Notes: a model not told the origin generated them from the letters alone. A stretch of 64,000 bases of DNA from Leptospira sp. WS60.C2 (GCF_040833955.1 NZ_CP162133.1:1-64000), one strand, 5' to 3'; positions 1-10,830 are shown, counted from the stretch's first letter. Program-made: numbers and translations.

Positions 1-1325
1 TGGACAAACGTTGGGAAGAAATTTTAGAAGAAATATCGAAACAGATACCTCCCAAGTACTTTTCCAATTTCATTGCACCACTTCGATTTGACAAATGGGA
101 AAACCAAGTGGTTCACTTAATGGCGCCTTCTGGTGGAATCAAACGCCATGTGGAAACAAAGTATCTTGGATTCATTGAAGATGCAGTTTACCAAGTCATT
201 GGTGACAGATACAAAGTCTCCATTCTTTCAGAATCGGAAACTTCTTCCCATGTATTAAAAGAAGTCATCCAATCCAAATTTGATGATTCCGATTCCGATC
301 TCAATCCTGAGTTTCTTTTCAGCAATTATATCACTTCTGATTCCAATCGCATTGCTTTCACTGCGGCGAAAAGTGTTGCAGAACAACCTGGAAAATACAA
401 TCCACTGTATTTGTTTGGGCCAGTTGGTGTTGGAAAAACACACCTTCTGCATGCGATAGGAAATGAAATCAAAAAAAAGGATCCGTGGAAGACCATTCGG
501 TATGTTAACAGTACTTCCTTCTTAAATGAATTTATCTTTACCGTTCGACAAAACAATCGTGAGTCTTTGGAATCTTTTAAGATTCGGTACCAATCTTACA
601 ATGTTTTACTCTTTGATGACATTCAGTTTTTGAATGGTGGGGCGGAAAAAACCCAAGAAGAGTTCTTTGCTCTCTTTAATTTTTTATACGAACGTAAACG
701 CCAGATTGTCATCGCTTCGGACCGTCCCAGTTATGAACTACCTCTGCATGACAGACTCAAATCTCGATTTGTACATGGACTACAAGCCGACATCAAATCT
801 CATGATTTGGAATTGAGAAAAGCCCTACTCAAAACGAATTTCTCAGAGTTTAACATTCCTGCCAGTGACGGATTACTTCATTGGCTCGCCGAACGACTCG
901 AAGGTGATTCAAGAGCACTCATAGGAATCGTAAACGATTTGGTTTTGTACAAAAAAGCGTATGAGTATTTTTTACTCACCGAAGACAAAATCAAAGAGAT
1001 TGCCGAAGCACGTTTTCTCACAAATAAAAAACGAATAGGATTCAACCCAGACATGGTCATCGATTTGGTTTGTGAAAGGACCAATGTGGCAAGAAAGGAT
1101 TTGCTCGGCAAAAGCAGAAAAGCTGACTTCATTCCGCCACGCCATCTCTGTATGCTCCTCCTGCACGATGTGTTACATGTCCCTAAAGCGCAAATTGGTC
1201 GCATTTTTTCCACAACCCATTCTACCGTCATTCACGGAATCGATAAGTTTAAGGAACGAATGACCAAAGAGTCGCAATGGGAAGATTTATTTCAGACCAT
1301 CAAACACAAGATTAGCTTCCAATAA
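1..1325 (+). CDS. dnaA: Chromosomal replication initiator DnaA (5' end cut by one base)
   Basis: AAA+ initiator that binds and melts oriC and loads the helicase. The reading frame is open from base 3 (DKRWEEILEE); base 1-2 (TG) would complete an ATG whose A lies outside the window, giving about 441 aa. Seen: an N-terminal domain I up to about residue 80, a Walker A GPVGVGKT near residues 140-147, a Walker B LLFDD near 205 and a C-terminal helix-turn-helix. The DNA-binding signature is unusual: where E. coli and B. subtilis have FGGRDHTTV, this protein has FSTTHSTV, one residue shorter and without the Arg-Asp pair. It is followed by a probable oriC and dnaN, the usual order. Identity is certain; altered DNA specificity is inference. 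Confidence 0.97.
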   Translation, partial: DKRWEEILEEISKQIPPKYFSNFIAPLRFDKWENQVVHLMAPSGGIKRHVETKYLGFIEDAVYQVIGDRYKVSILSESETSSHVLKEVIQSKFDDSDSDLNPEFLFSNYITSDSNRIAFTAAKSVAEQPGKYNPLYLFGPVGVGKTHLLHAIGNEIKKKDPWKTIRYVNSTSFLNEFIFTVRQNNRESLESFKIRYQSYNVLLFDDIQFLNGGAEKTQEEFFALFNFLYERKRQIVIASDRPSYELPLHDRLKSRFVHGLQADIKSHDLELRKALLKTNFSEFNIPASDGLLHWLAERLEGDSRALIGIVNDLVLYKKAYEYFLLTEDKIKEIAEARFLTNKKRIGFNPDMVIDLVCERTNVARKDLLGKSRKADFIPPRHLCMLLLHDVLHVPKAQIGRIFSTTHSTVIHGIDKFKERMTKESQWEDLFQTIKHKISFQ

Positions 1326-1571
1326 ACTGTGACTAACAACGCGAAAGCCTGTCGATAAACTGTCGATAGGACATAGTTAGGACTTATGGTTCCAACTTTC
1401 TCCGATAAACTGTTCAAAGGGACATAAATATTCACACTTGCCAAAAGGAAAAAACCTGACATAATTCAATAAAAATTGAACTTTCCAGGCTTTATCGACA
1501 TACTGACAGAACCAACGGAAACGACATAATATATATAAAGATATATAATATAAATAAGAAAAAGAGGAAAA
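1326..1571. other. oriC: Probable chromosomal origin (oriC) between dnaA and dnaN
   Basis: This gene-free stretch holds several DnaA-box-like 9-mers: TGTCGATAA at 1350-1358 and its exact reverse complement TTATCGACA at 1492-1500, the near copy TGTCGATAG at 1361-1369, and ATATTCACA at 1428-1436 (one mismatch to TTATNCACA). An 11-mer CGATAAACTGT is directly repeated at 1353-1363 and 1403-1413. A symmetric hairpin lies at 1455-1489 (CCTG..TTCAAT-aaaa-ATTGAA..CAGG). Positions 1525-1560 are almost pure A/T and could be the unwinding element. The place between dnaA and dnaN is typical for bacterial origins; function is inferred from position and repeats only. Confidence 0.75.
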
Positions 1572-2690
1572 ATGAAATTCACTGTCAATACTACCGAATT
1601 CCTAAAAGCAATTAACTCAGTGGATGGAGTGATCTCAGTTCGAGAAATCAAATCGGCTCTCTCCAATTTAAAAATCCAAACCGGCGATAACGAAGTGTAT
1701 CTCTCAGCGACTGATTTAGAAATCGCGATCAAAACATCTGTTCCATCAACCATTGGAGAAAAAGGAACGGCATCACTTCCTGCAAAACAACTCTCCAGTA
1801 TTTTTAAAAATTTAAACTTTGATACGAGTTTACTCACAACCACAGAGAATTCCGAAAATTCCGAAACGATGATCACGGATGCATCTGGAAAAATGGATAC
1901 CAAGTTCAAAGTAAATGGTATCGATTCAGAGGACATCAAAACCATTCCAAAGATAGATGAAGCAAGTGTTGTTGAATTCCCCTGCCAAACGATTCGGGAA
2001 ATGTTTCGTAAAACATCTTATGCAATGGCTATTGAAGAAACTCGTTTTGTTTTCAATGGTTTATTTTTAAAACCAGATGGCACGGATCTCATTGTTGTGG
2101 GAACAGATGGTAGACGTTTGTCAAAAATTGTTCGCAAGTTTCCAAAACAATTCCCATTCAAAAATGGTGTGATCATTCCTCACAAAGCTGTTCGTGAAAT
2201 GTTAAAGATGATGGAAGGAAAAGAAACAGCTAAGATCGGTTTTGTGGAAGAACAAATTTATGTTTCTTCAGGTAACGTTGAACTATTATTCAAACTGATT
2301 GATGGAAACTTCCCTGATTATGAACAAGTGATTCCAAAACAAACAACAGAATCGGTTCGTGTGGTAAAGGCAGATTTCTTAACCTTCTTAAAACAAGCAT
2401 TGATTTCTGCTGAAGAACCTTCGAAACAAATTCGTTTGGCTTTTACAAAAGGAAATGTAAACATCAGTTCTTCTAATCCTGGAACGATGATGTTTGATCA
2501 CAATATGCCTATTGAATACAATGGAGAGCCAATCACCATCGCATTTAAAGGAGATTATTTAAGCGATGTGGTGAAGGCTGTAGATGATCCTGAAGTGATT
2601 TTGGAATTCACAACCTCTAGCGCGCCAGTGTTGTTTAAGGATCCTTCTGACAGCGACTTTGTTTCTGTCATCATGCCAATGAAACTTTAA
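1572..2690 (+). CDS. dnaN: DNA polymerase III beta sliding clamp
   Basis: Homodimeric processivity clamp of the replicative polymerase, here 372 aa, the usual family length. The sequence is a typical three-domain DnaN and ends in the conserved MPMKL tail that completes the hydrophobic cleft bound by clamp partners. The ATG is preceded by a clear ribosome binding site (AGAGGAAAA, about 1562-1570). The stop codon overlaps the recF start by one base (TAATG at 2688-2692), so recF is probably translationally coupled. The promoter presumably lies in the AT-rich origin region just upstream. Confidence 0.97.
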   Translation: MKFTVNTTEFLKAINSVDGVISVREIKSALSNLKIQTGDNEVYLSATDLEIAIKTSVPSTIGEKGTASLPAKQLSSIFKNLNFDTSLLTTTENSENSETMITDASGKMDTKFKVNGIDSEDIKTIPKIDEASVVEFPCQTIREMFRKTSYAMAIEETRFVFNGLFLKPDGTDLIVVGTDGRRLSKIVRKFPKQFPFKNGVIIPHKAVREMLKMMEGKETAKIGFVEEQIYVSSGNVELLFKLIDGNFPDYEQVIPKQTTESVRVVKADFLTFLKQALISAEEPSKQIRLAFTKGNVNISSSNPGTMMFDHNMPIEYNGEPITIAFKGDYLSDVVKAVDDPEVILEFTTSSAPVLFKDPSDSDFVSVIMPMKL

Positions 2691-3793
2691 TGTTTCTTAA
2701 GAAGATCTACATAAAGAATTTTCGTAACCACGAAGAAACACAACTCACCTTTCGATCCCGTCTTGTCTTCTTCATTGGAAACAATGGAGAAGGGAAGACC
2801 AACTTATTAGAATCCATTTCTCTTTTATCTTATTTAAAAAGTTTTCGTGAATCAGACCAAAACCAACTCCTTCGTTGGGATACGTCTGATACATTCATTC
2901 GTGCTGAATTTGAATCAGAGGGAAATGACTATCTTTTTGAGTACGGAATCGAACATTCTTTTACCAAACGAAAAAAATTGAAAGTGAATGGAGAAGAGTT
3001 TAAAAAAATATCCGATTACGTAGGATACTTTCGTTCCATTGTGATGAGCCCACCTGATATTCTCATTATAGAAGATGGTAATGTAGAAAGACGTAGATTT
3101 TTAGATTCTTTTATCTCCTCCACAAATCGTTATTATCTCAAACAACTGATTGAGTATGATCGTTTGGTAAAACAAAGGAATGCCGCTTTAAAAAAAGAAA
3201 ATACAACTGATCGTGAAATTGGAATTTGGGATGAGCCGATCATTGAACACGATGCAGAGATTCGTGAAATTCGAACGAAAACCATCGAAAGTTTAGCTGG
3301 TTACTTTCATAAGAATTTATTACAATTAAGTTCAGGAAAGGATCCATTCCATCTAACATACAAACCAAATGTCACTTCCAAGGAAGAACATAGAGAAAGA
3401 TTATTTAATAACTTACGTAAAGACAAAGCGATCGGGTATACGAGTTGTGGAAACCATAGGGATACCTTACCGATTGGTTTTGATGACAAAGACTTAAGTG
3501 GATTTGGATCCCAGGGTCAAAAACGTAGTGCTGTCATTGCTTTAAAGACTGCCTGTTTCCAAATGATTCGAGATACAACAGGAGAAGCACCAGTTTTACT
3601 CATTGATGATATTATCCGGGAACTGGATGTCAAACGAAGGGAATACTTTGTGAATTTGATTTCGGAATGTGGTCAGGCATTTTTTACCACCACCGATTTG
3701 GAAGGGATCAATGAGTATGTAGGAAACCTAACAGTTGATAAAGAGATTTACCAAATCGAATCGGGTAAAGTAAAGGAACTCACTGGAATATGA
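2690..3793 (+). CDS. recF: DNA replication and repair protein RecF
   Basis: SMC-like ATPase that binds gapped DNA and helps RecOR load RecA in gap repair. Seen: Walker A GNNGEGKT at residues 30-37, an ABC-type signature GFGSQGQKRS near 270 and a Walker B/D-loop LLIDDIIRELD near 302-312, in a 367-aa protein of normal length. The start overlaps the dnaN stop by one base and the end overlaps the next gene by four bases (ATGA at 3790-3793), so dnaN-recF-dciA form one translation-coupled unit. Confidence 0.96.
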   Translation: MFLKKIYIKNFRNHEETQLTFRSRLVFFIGNNGEGKTNLLESISLLSYLKSFRESDQNQLLRWDTSDTFIRAEFESEGNDYLFEYGIEHSFTKRKKLKVNGEEFKKISDYVGYFRSIVMSPPDILIIEDGNVERRRFLDSFISSTNRYYLKQLIEYDRLVKQRNAALKKENTTDREIGIWDEPIIEHDAEIREIRTKTIESLAGYFHKNLLQLSSGKDPFHLTYKPNVTSKEEHRERLFNNLRKDKAIGYTSCGNHRDTLPIGFDDKDLSGFGSQGQKRSAVIALKTACFQMIRDTTGEAPVLLIDDIIRELDVKRREYFVNLISECGQAFFTTTDLEGINEYVGNLTVDKEIYQIESGKVKELTGI

Positions 3794-4113
3794 AAAAAGT
3801 CGAACTCTCTGAATTATTCCAAAGCCTTGAAAAATTGGGTCTTGATCGGGAATCTGTATTCCAAGACCAAATTCTTAAAAAACTTCGATTGCAATGGAAT
3901 GACATTGTTGGTGAAGTATTTGGTAAACAGAGTTTTCCCAAATCCATTGATCATAAAAAACTGACAGTCGTTTGTCGTCACTCCATGGTATCCCAAGAAT
4001 TGGAGTTCCAGAAATCGGAACTTTTACTAAAAATCAATCGAATTACAAGTCCAGTTTTATTGGAAAAAATCCAATTCAAAACGGGCAATGAATTCCAAAA
4101 TCCTAGGTCGTAA
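3790..4113 (+). CDS. dciA: DciA-like DUF721 protein, probable helicase-loading partner
   Basis: A 107-aa protein of the DUF721/DciA family. DciA helps load the replicative helicase DnaB in bacteria that lack DnaC or DnaI. Support here is the family-like central segment (WNDIVGEVFGK..S..K.LTVVC..S.....L.F) and the position between recF and gyrB, where DUF721 proteins commonly occur. It overlaps recF by four bases. No catalytic residues are expected. The role in helicase loading is taken from the family, not seen directly. Confidence 0.8.
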   Translation: MKKVELSELFQSLEKLGLDRESVFQDQILKKLRLQWNDIVGEVFGKQSFPKSIDHKKLTVVCRHSMVSQELEFQKSELLLKINRITSPVLLEKIQFKTGNEFQNPRS

Positions 4114-6111
<1,998 letters not shown>

Positions 6112-6130
6112 TCGGAATTAGGAAAATCAA

Positions 6131-8662
6131 ATGACCGAACAAAACGGCCAAGAAAACGAATCAAACAAAACCTTAGCACTCAATTTATCCGGTAGACCAG
6201 ACGTAGCCGGTGCCCTTAAAGCTGGTGTCAGGGTCATTCCGGTTGAAATCGAAGACCAAATGAAGGAAGCTTACCTGGATTATGCGATGAGTGTCATCGT
6301 AGGTAGAGCTTTACCAGATGTGCGAGATGGTTTAAAACCAGTGCACAGACGTGTTCTTCATGCGATGAATGAAAGAGCGTGGCGTTCCGACAGACCATAT
6401 GTGAAGTCTGCAAAAATTGTCGGGGAAGTGATTGGTAATTATCACCCTCACGGTGACTCTGCTGTTTATGAAACCATGGTTCGTATGGCACAAACCTTCT
6501 CCATGCGAGAAACACTTATTGATGGTCAAGGTAACTTTGGTTCCGTTGATGGTGACAATGCGGCAGCTTACCGTTATACAGAAGCTCGACTCACAAAACT
6601 TGCGGAAGAACTTCTAAAAGATATCGAAAAAAATACTGTTAGCTTTTCGCCTAACTTCGATGATACAAGACAACAACCAGATGTTCTACCGGCCAATTTT
6701 CCTAATATCTTAGTCAATGGATCGACTGGGATTGCTGTGGGTATGGCCACAAACATCCCTCCGCATAACTTAAAAGAAGCGGTGAATGCTGTCATTGCGA
6801 TGATTCAAAATCCTGATATCACTCTTCCAGAATTAATGAAAATACTCCCTGGTCCTGATTTTCCGACAGGTGGTATCATCATCGGTGGGGAAGGATTGTA
6901 CCAAGCGTATGCGACGGGAAAAGGATCGATTCGCATTCGTTCTAAAGTGGAGATCATCGAAAATCACAAAGGCCGTGAGATCATTGTCATCCATGAAATT
7001 CCATACCAGGTGAATAAGAAGAACTTACTTGAGAAAATTGGAGACCTTGTTAATGAAAAGGTCATCGAAGGGATTTCTGAGATTCTAGATCTTTCGGATC
7101 GAAAGGGTATTCGTGTCGAAATTCATGTCAAAAAGGATGCCAATGCACAAGTCATCTTAAACCAACTTTTTAAGTTAACACAACTCCAAGTGAGTTATGG
7201 AATCACGATGCTTGCGATTTTGGACAACCGTCCTAAAATCTTTTCTCTAAAAGAAATTTTAAAATCGTATGCAGAACATCGTCGCGAAGTTGTTGTCAAA
7301 CGAACAGAATTTGATTTAGACAAAGCCCAAAAAAGAGCGCATATCTTGGAAGGTTTGCGCATTGCTCTCGAAAATATCGATGAAGTGATTCGTATCATTC
7401 GTGCCTCCAAAGATGTGAAAGAAGCACAAAGTTCCCTCATGGCAACGTTTGCATTATCAGAATTGCAAGCAGATGCAATTTTGGAAATGCGTTTGCAACG
7501 TTTAACTTCCTTAGAAGTGCAAAAAATCATCGATGAGTTGGAACAAGTAAGGCTTCTCATTGCAGATTTAGAAGATATTTTGGCAAAACCAGAACGAGTG
7601 AAGTCGATCATTTGTGACGAACTTGGTAAAGTATCCCAATCGTTTGGAAATACTCGCACAACAGAAATTAGTCTAGAATCCCTAGAATCTTCCACTTTCA
7701 ATGCGGAAGATTTAATTGCTGATGAAGAAGTGGTGGTCCAACTTTCCGAAGATATGTTTATCAAACGTCTTCCTATGGATACCTTCCGTCGTCAAAAGAG
7801 GGGTGGTAAAGGTGTTCAAGGGATCTCAACCAAACGTGAAGACTTTGTTAAAAAACTAAGTAGTGCAATGACCCATGATAACCTAATGTTATTCTCCAAT
7901 AAAGGAAGGGCATTCTTACTTAAAGTTTATGAGTTACCGATTGGTTCTAAAGAAGCGCGTGGTAAATCTTTAAAAGCGGTCATCAATTTGAACGATGATG
8001 AAATTATCACATCATTATTCACATTTCGAAACTTCGATGATTCTTATCTTCTTATGGTTACGAAAGAAGGTTTTGTGAAAAAAATCCAGCTGGATGAATT
8101 TACCAACACCAAAAAATCAGGGATCATTGCGATTGGTTTACGTGATGGAGATGAACTCATTGATGTGATCGCTAATCCAAACAACTACGATGTGTTTATA
8201 GGTAGTAAAAATGGTCTTGCGATTCGTATGAATTTAAATGAACTCAGATCGCAAGGAAGAACGGCCTCAGGTGTCACGGCAATGAAATTGGAAGAGGATG
8301 ATGCCATTGCAGGGATTACTAAAGTAGAACCTAATACACATTTGTTCTGTATTTCAGAAAATGGTTTTGGTAAACGAACGGACTTTGAAGAGTTTTCTAC
8401 CAAAGGTCGAGGTGGAAAAGGAATGACCTATTTGAAGATAGGTGAAAAGAACGGTAGAGCTGTTGGTATCTCCTCCGTAAAAGAGGAAGATGAACTACTT
8501 GTGATCACTCAATCTGGTATGGCAATTCGTGTGGAGGTGAAAACAATCTCTATGGTGGGTCGTTCCGCGATGGGCGTGAAAGTAGTGAATACGAAAGATG
8601 AAGACTTTGTGAAGGACTTTGCAGTGGTTCGCGAATCTGAATCGGACGAAGTGGAATCATAA
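6131..8662 (+). CDS. gyrA: DNA gyrase subunit A
   Basis: DNA-cleaving subunit of gyrase. In the 843-aa product the catalytic tyrosine is Tyr149 in RYTEARL, and the GyrA-box needed for DNA wrapping is present as QKRGGKGVQG near residue 555, followed by the six-bladed C-terminal domain (a second GRGGKG lies in a later blade). Compared with E. coli GyrA there are about 27 extra residues at the N-terminus. The quinolone region reads GDSAVYETMVRMAQ, with Ser at the position of E. coli Ser83 and Glu at that of Asp87, as in many Gram-positive enzymes. A ribosome binding site (AGGAAAA) precedes the ATG. Confidence 0.98.
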   Translation: MTEQNGQENESNKTLALNLSGRPDVAGALKAGVRVIPVEIEDQMKEAYLDYAMSVIVGRALPDVRDGLKPVHRRVLHAMNERAWRSDRPYVKSAKIVGEVIGNYHPHGDSAVYETMVRMAQTFSMRETLIDGQGNFGSVDGDNAAAYRYTEARLTKLAEELLKDIEKNTVSFSPNFDDTRQQPDVLPANFPNILVNGSTGIAVGMATNIPPHNLKEAVNAVIAMIQNPDITLPELMKILPGPDFPTGGIIIGGEGLYQAYATGKGSIRIRSKVEIIENHKGREIIVIHEIPYQVNKKNLLEKIGDLVNEKVIEGISEILDLSDRKGIRVEIHVKKDANAQVILNQLFKLTQLQVSYGITMLAILDNRPKIFSLKEILKSYAEHRREVVVKRTEFDLDKAQKRAHILEGLRIALENIDEVIRIIRASKDVKEAQSSLMATFALSELQADAILEMRLQRLTSLEVQKIIDELEQVRLLIADLEDILAKPERVKSIICDELGKVSQSFGNTRTTEISLESLESSTFNAEDLIADEEVVVQLSEDMFIKRLPMDTFRRQKRGGKGVQGISTKREDFVKKLSSAMTHDNLMLFSNKGRAFLLKVYELPIGSKEARGKSLKAVINLNDDEIITSLFTFRNFDDSYLLMVTKEGFVKKIQLDEFTNTKKSGIIAIGLRDGDELIDVIANPNNYDVFIGSKNGLAIRMNLNELRSQGRTASGVTAMKLEEDDAIAGITKVEPNTHLFCISENGFGKRTDFEEFSTKGRGGKGMTYLKIGEKNGRAVGISSVKEEDELLVITQSGMAIRVEVKTISMVGRSAMGVKVVNTKDEDFVKDFAVVRESESDEVES

Positions 8663-8678
8663 AAAGGAAACTTTTACA

Positions 8679-9692
8679 GTGATTAAGATCGGAAATGTAA
8701 CAATTGAAGGTGATGTTGCTTTGTCGCCAATGGCTGGCATTTCCGATAGTCCGTATCGACAAATTACAAGACGTTTTGGGTCTGCATTTTCCTATACAGA
8801 GTTTGTTTCAACAGAACAATTAAAAATAGGCAATGTAAAGTCACTCGATATGTTTCGTTTTGTTCCTATGGAACGACCTATCGTTTTCCAAATCTTTGGT
8901 TCCGATTTAGATACAGTGCTCCACGCATCTGAAATTGCTGCGGAACGCAAACCAGATATCATTGATCTGAATATGGGTTGTTCTGTCTCCAAAGTATCAC
9001 ATAACGGATCTGGTGCTGGCCTTTTGAAAAACGTTCGTTTGGCGGGACAAATGATTGAAGGTATCCGAATTAGAACAGGACTTCCCGTAACTGCTAAAAT
9101 TCGTTTGGGTTGGGATTCTCAATCGTTAAATTATTTAGAGACCGTCAAAGTTTTAGAAGATTCAGGTGTGTCGGCGATTTCTGTTCACGGAAGGACAAAG
9201 GCGATGGCCTATACTGGATTTGCCGATTGGAATGCCATTGGAGAAATCAAATCACGCGCTTCAGTTCCTATTTATGGTAACGGTGATGTACAAACGTATG
9301 CAGAAGCCATTGAAAAAAAGAAACAATATGGTGTTGATTTGGTATTGATTGGTAGAAAAGCCATTGGTAATCCCTGGGTTTTTGGGAATATACCGAAACA
9401 TTTGGTTCCATGGTTTGAAATCAAATCAGTCATTCTTGAACACTTAGATTTGATGATTGATTTTTATCCATCAAATGATGATTATGCGTTAATCTTATTT
9501 CGAAAGCATTTTATAAAATATATAGAAAATACAAGATTCCCTGAAGATACAAAACGTTACTTACTTTCTGTTACTTCGGTGGATGAATTTAAAGATACAT
9601 TAGAATCCGTGAAGATGGATTCTAAATTTTTGGAAACAAGCGATATCAAAAACGAGAATATGAACTGTGAAACGTTTGTAAGTCTTGTATAA
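8679..9692 (+). CDS. tRNA-dihydrouridine synthase, Dus family
   Basis: FMN enzyme that reduces uridines in the D-loop of tRNA. The GTG at 8679 is chosen because it has a ribosome binding site (AAAAAGGAAA at 8661-8670) and begins directly with the family N-terminus IKIGNVTIEGDVALSPMAGI; an in-frame start at 8619 lies inside gyrA. The product is 337 aa. Seen: the FMN-binding start PMAGISD, the catalytic Cys101 in NMGCS (the usual proline after Cys is Ser), and VHGRTKAMAYTGFADW. DusB-like is the closest guess; the exact subfamily is uncertain. It lies 16 bp after gyrA. Confidence 0.93.
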   Translation: MIKIGNVTIEGDVALSPMAGISDSPYRQITRRFGSAFSYTEFVSTEQLKIGNVKSLDMFRFVPMERPIVFQIFGSDLDTVLHASEIAAERKPDIIDLNMGCSVSKVSHNGSGAGLLKNVRLAGQMIEGIRIRTGLPVTAKIRLGWDSQSLNYLETVKVLEDSGVSAISVHGRTKAMAYTGFADWNAIGEIKSRASVPIYGNGDVQTYAEAIEKKKQYGVDLVLIGRKAIGNPWVFGNIPKHLVPWFEIKSVILEHLDLMIDFYPSNDDYALILFRKHFIKYIENTRFPEDTKRYLLSVTSVDEFKDTLESVKMDSKFLETSDIKNENMNCETFVSLV

Positions 9693-9702
9693 GGAAATAG
9701 AA

Positions 9703-10086
9703 ATGGCAGATTCTAAACAATCGATTTTCTCTGATAGTTATAGCAAATATGGCGGGGCAAAACAGAAAAGAAAAGATGCACGTGTAAAATTAGATGTTCC
9801 TTGTACCGTGGAGCTAGTGAAATCCAAAACAGGACCTGTGACAGGGCATCTTTCTGATTTAGGAACTGGAGGTCTAGCTTTTCAAACCACAGCGATTTTT
9901 TACGAAGGGGACCATGTGAAAATTCAGTTTTCTTTGAATCAAAATCCTTTGGAAATTTTGGGAACGGTTCATCGATCTTCAGGAAAAACGACATCTGTGA
10001 TTTTTAAACCACTTGCTCCCCGCGAACACACAGTAGTGCAAGAGTTCATTCACAAACACTACTTCGATCCAAAAGTTAAAAAATAA
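9703..10086 (+). CDS. PilZ-domain protein, probable cyclic-di-GMP receptor
   Basis: A 127-aa single PilZ domain. The c-di-GMP-binding RxxxR motif is present as RKDAR in the first 30 residues. The second motif, normally [D/N]xSxxG, reads DLGTGG, so the serine is glycine and ligand affinity may differ. The ATG at 9703 has a good ribosome binding site (AAGGAAATAG); an in-frame ATG at 9685 overlaps dus and lacks one. It ends a plus-strand run that begins at gyrB and is followed by a strong bidirectional terminator. The target process is unknown; motility or envelope control would be typical of the family. Confidence 0.85.
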   Translation: MADSKQSIFSDSYSKYGGAKQKRKDARVKLDVPCTVELVKSKTGPVTGHLSDLGTGGLAFQTTAIFYEGDHVKIQFSLNQNPLEILGTVHRSSGKTTSVIFKPLAPREHTVVQEFIHKHYFDPKVKK

Positions 10087-10140
10087 TCGCCAGACACTTT
10101 CATTGACATAAGAACTTTCTTTAACCGAAAGGAATGAAGA

Positions 10141-10178
10141 CAAAAAAAAAGCCTCCGAACTTGGAGGCTTTTTATCTC
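10141..10178. terminator. Bidirectional intrinsic terminator
   Basis: Perfect 7-bp stem AGCCTCC/GGAGGCT (10150-10156 and 10163-10169) with a six-base loop. It is preceded by a run of nine A and followed by a T-run, so it can end both the plus-strand PilZ transcript and the converging lipL21 transcript. Confidence 0.9.
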
Positions 10179-10195
10179 AAAGAACTTAAATCAGA

Positions 10196-10777
10196 TTACT
10201 GAGCAGCAGTTGCTTTTGCTTCGAGAGCTTTTTGTCCACCTGCATATCTTAGGTATCCAACACATTGGCACTCTTCCCAAGTTTCTGGCTCACCTACGTT
10301 TGCACAGATTCCTGTTTCATTGTTAAGAGAGCAACAGTCATAAACCCCTACACCTTTGATGATACCTTTTGATTCAGATACGATAACGGAACCAGTAGAT
10401 TGTCCATCGGAAACACCAGAAGCTTGTTCTAAGTATTCACCTAAGATTTTTTTCAAACCATCACCAGCAACTTGTAAACGAGCTGCTTCACGGCATGTGG
10501 ATTGTTTCATCGCTACTGAGTTAGCTTTGATTGCTTTGTCAGATGCACGTGCAGAAAATTTCATGTAAAGATAATCGAACTCTTTTTCTTTTCCTTTGCA
10601 GTACTCAGCAGGGCTTTGACCACGTTTTGCAGCTGCCGCGTCTGGGGCACAAGCCCAACCTTCAAAAATCCAACCATTTTTACCTACGGTCGTAGCGTCT
10701 CTTCTGCCTCCATCATTGGATCCGCAAGATACAACAAATGCGATTAGAGAGGCACATACGATAAGTGATTTCTTCAT
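10196..10777 (-). CDS. lipL21: LipL21-like outer-membrane lipoprotein
   Basis: A 193-aa lipoprotein that I recognise as a LipL21 homologue from DATTVG..GW.FEGW, QSTCREAARLQ, ASGVSDG, GVVKGVGVY-like and WEECQC segments. The signal peptide ends in the leptospiral lipobox VVSC, with Cys18 as the lipidated residue. LipL21 is an abundant surface lipoprotein of pathogenic Leptospira, reported to associate with peptidoglycan. This version differs by added cysteines (CAPD, EYCKG, DCCSLN, GICAN), suggesting extra disulfides. The promoter candidate and ribosome binding site are listed separately. It is monocistronic, ending at a bidirectional terminator. The homology call is strong; function is inferred from the family. 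Confidence 0.85.
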   Translation of the reverse strand: MKKSLIVCASLIAFVVSCGSNDGGRRDATTVGKNGWIFEGWACAPDAAAAKRGQSPAEYCKGKEKEFDYLYMKFSARASDKAIKANSVAMKQSTCREAARLQVAGDGLKKILGEYLEQASGVSDGQSTGSVIVSESKGIIKGVGVYDCCSLNNETGICANVGEPETWEECQCVGYLRYAGGQKALEAKATAAQ

Positions 10778-10787
10778 AAAGAATCTA

Positions 10788-10830
10788 CTCCTTTTCCGAA
10801 GAATTTGATCTGATAAATAACGCTTGTCAA
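10788..10830 (-). promoter_or_regulatory. lipL21 promoter and ribosome binding site
   Basis: Read on the minus strand: TTGACA at 10830-10825 (perfect -35), a 16-bp spacer, TCAAAT at 10808-10803 as a 4/6 match to -10, then AAGGAG at 10793-10788, ten bases before the ATG. The perfect -35 and strong ribosome binding site fit a highly expressed lipoprotein. Confidence 0.6.

Noticed and set aside
6470..6500. Glutamate at the GyrA position of E. coli Asp87 as a possible quinolone-resistance change
   Set aside because: Glu is the natural residue here in many Gram-positive and other GyrA proteins; the neighbouring Ser is intact. No basis to call resistance.
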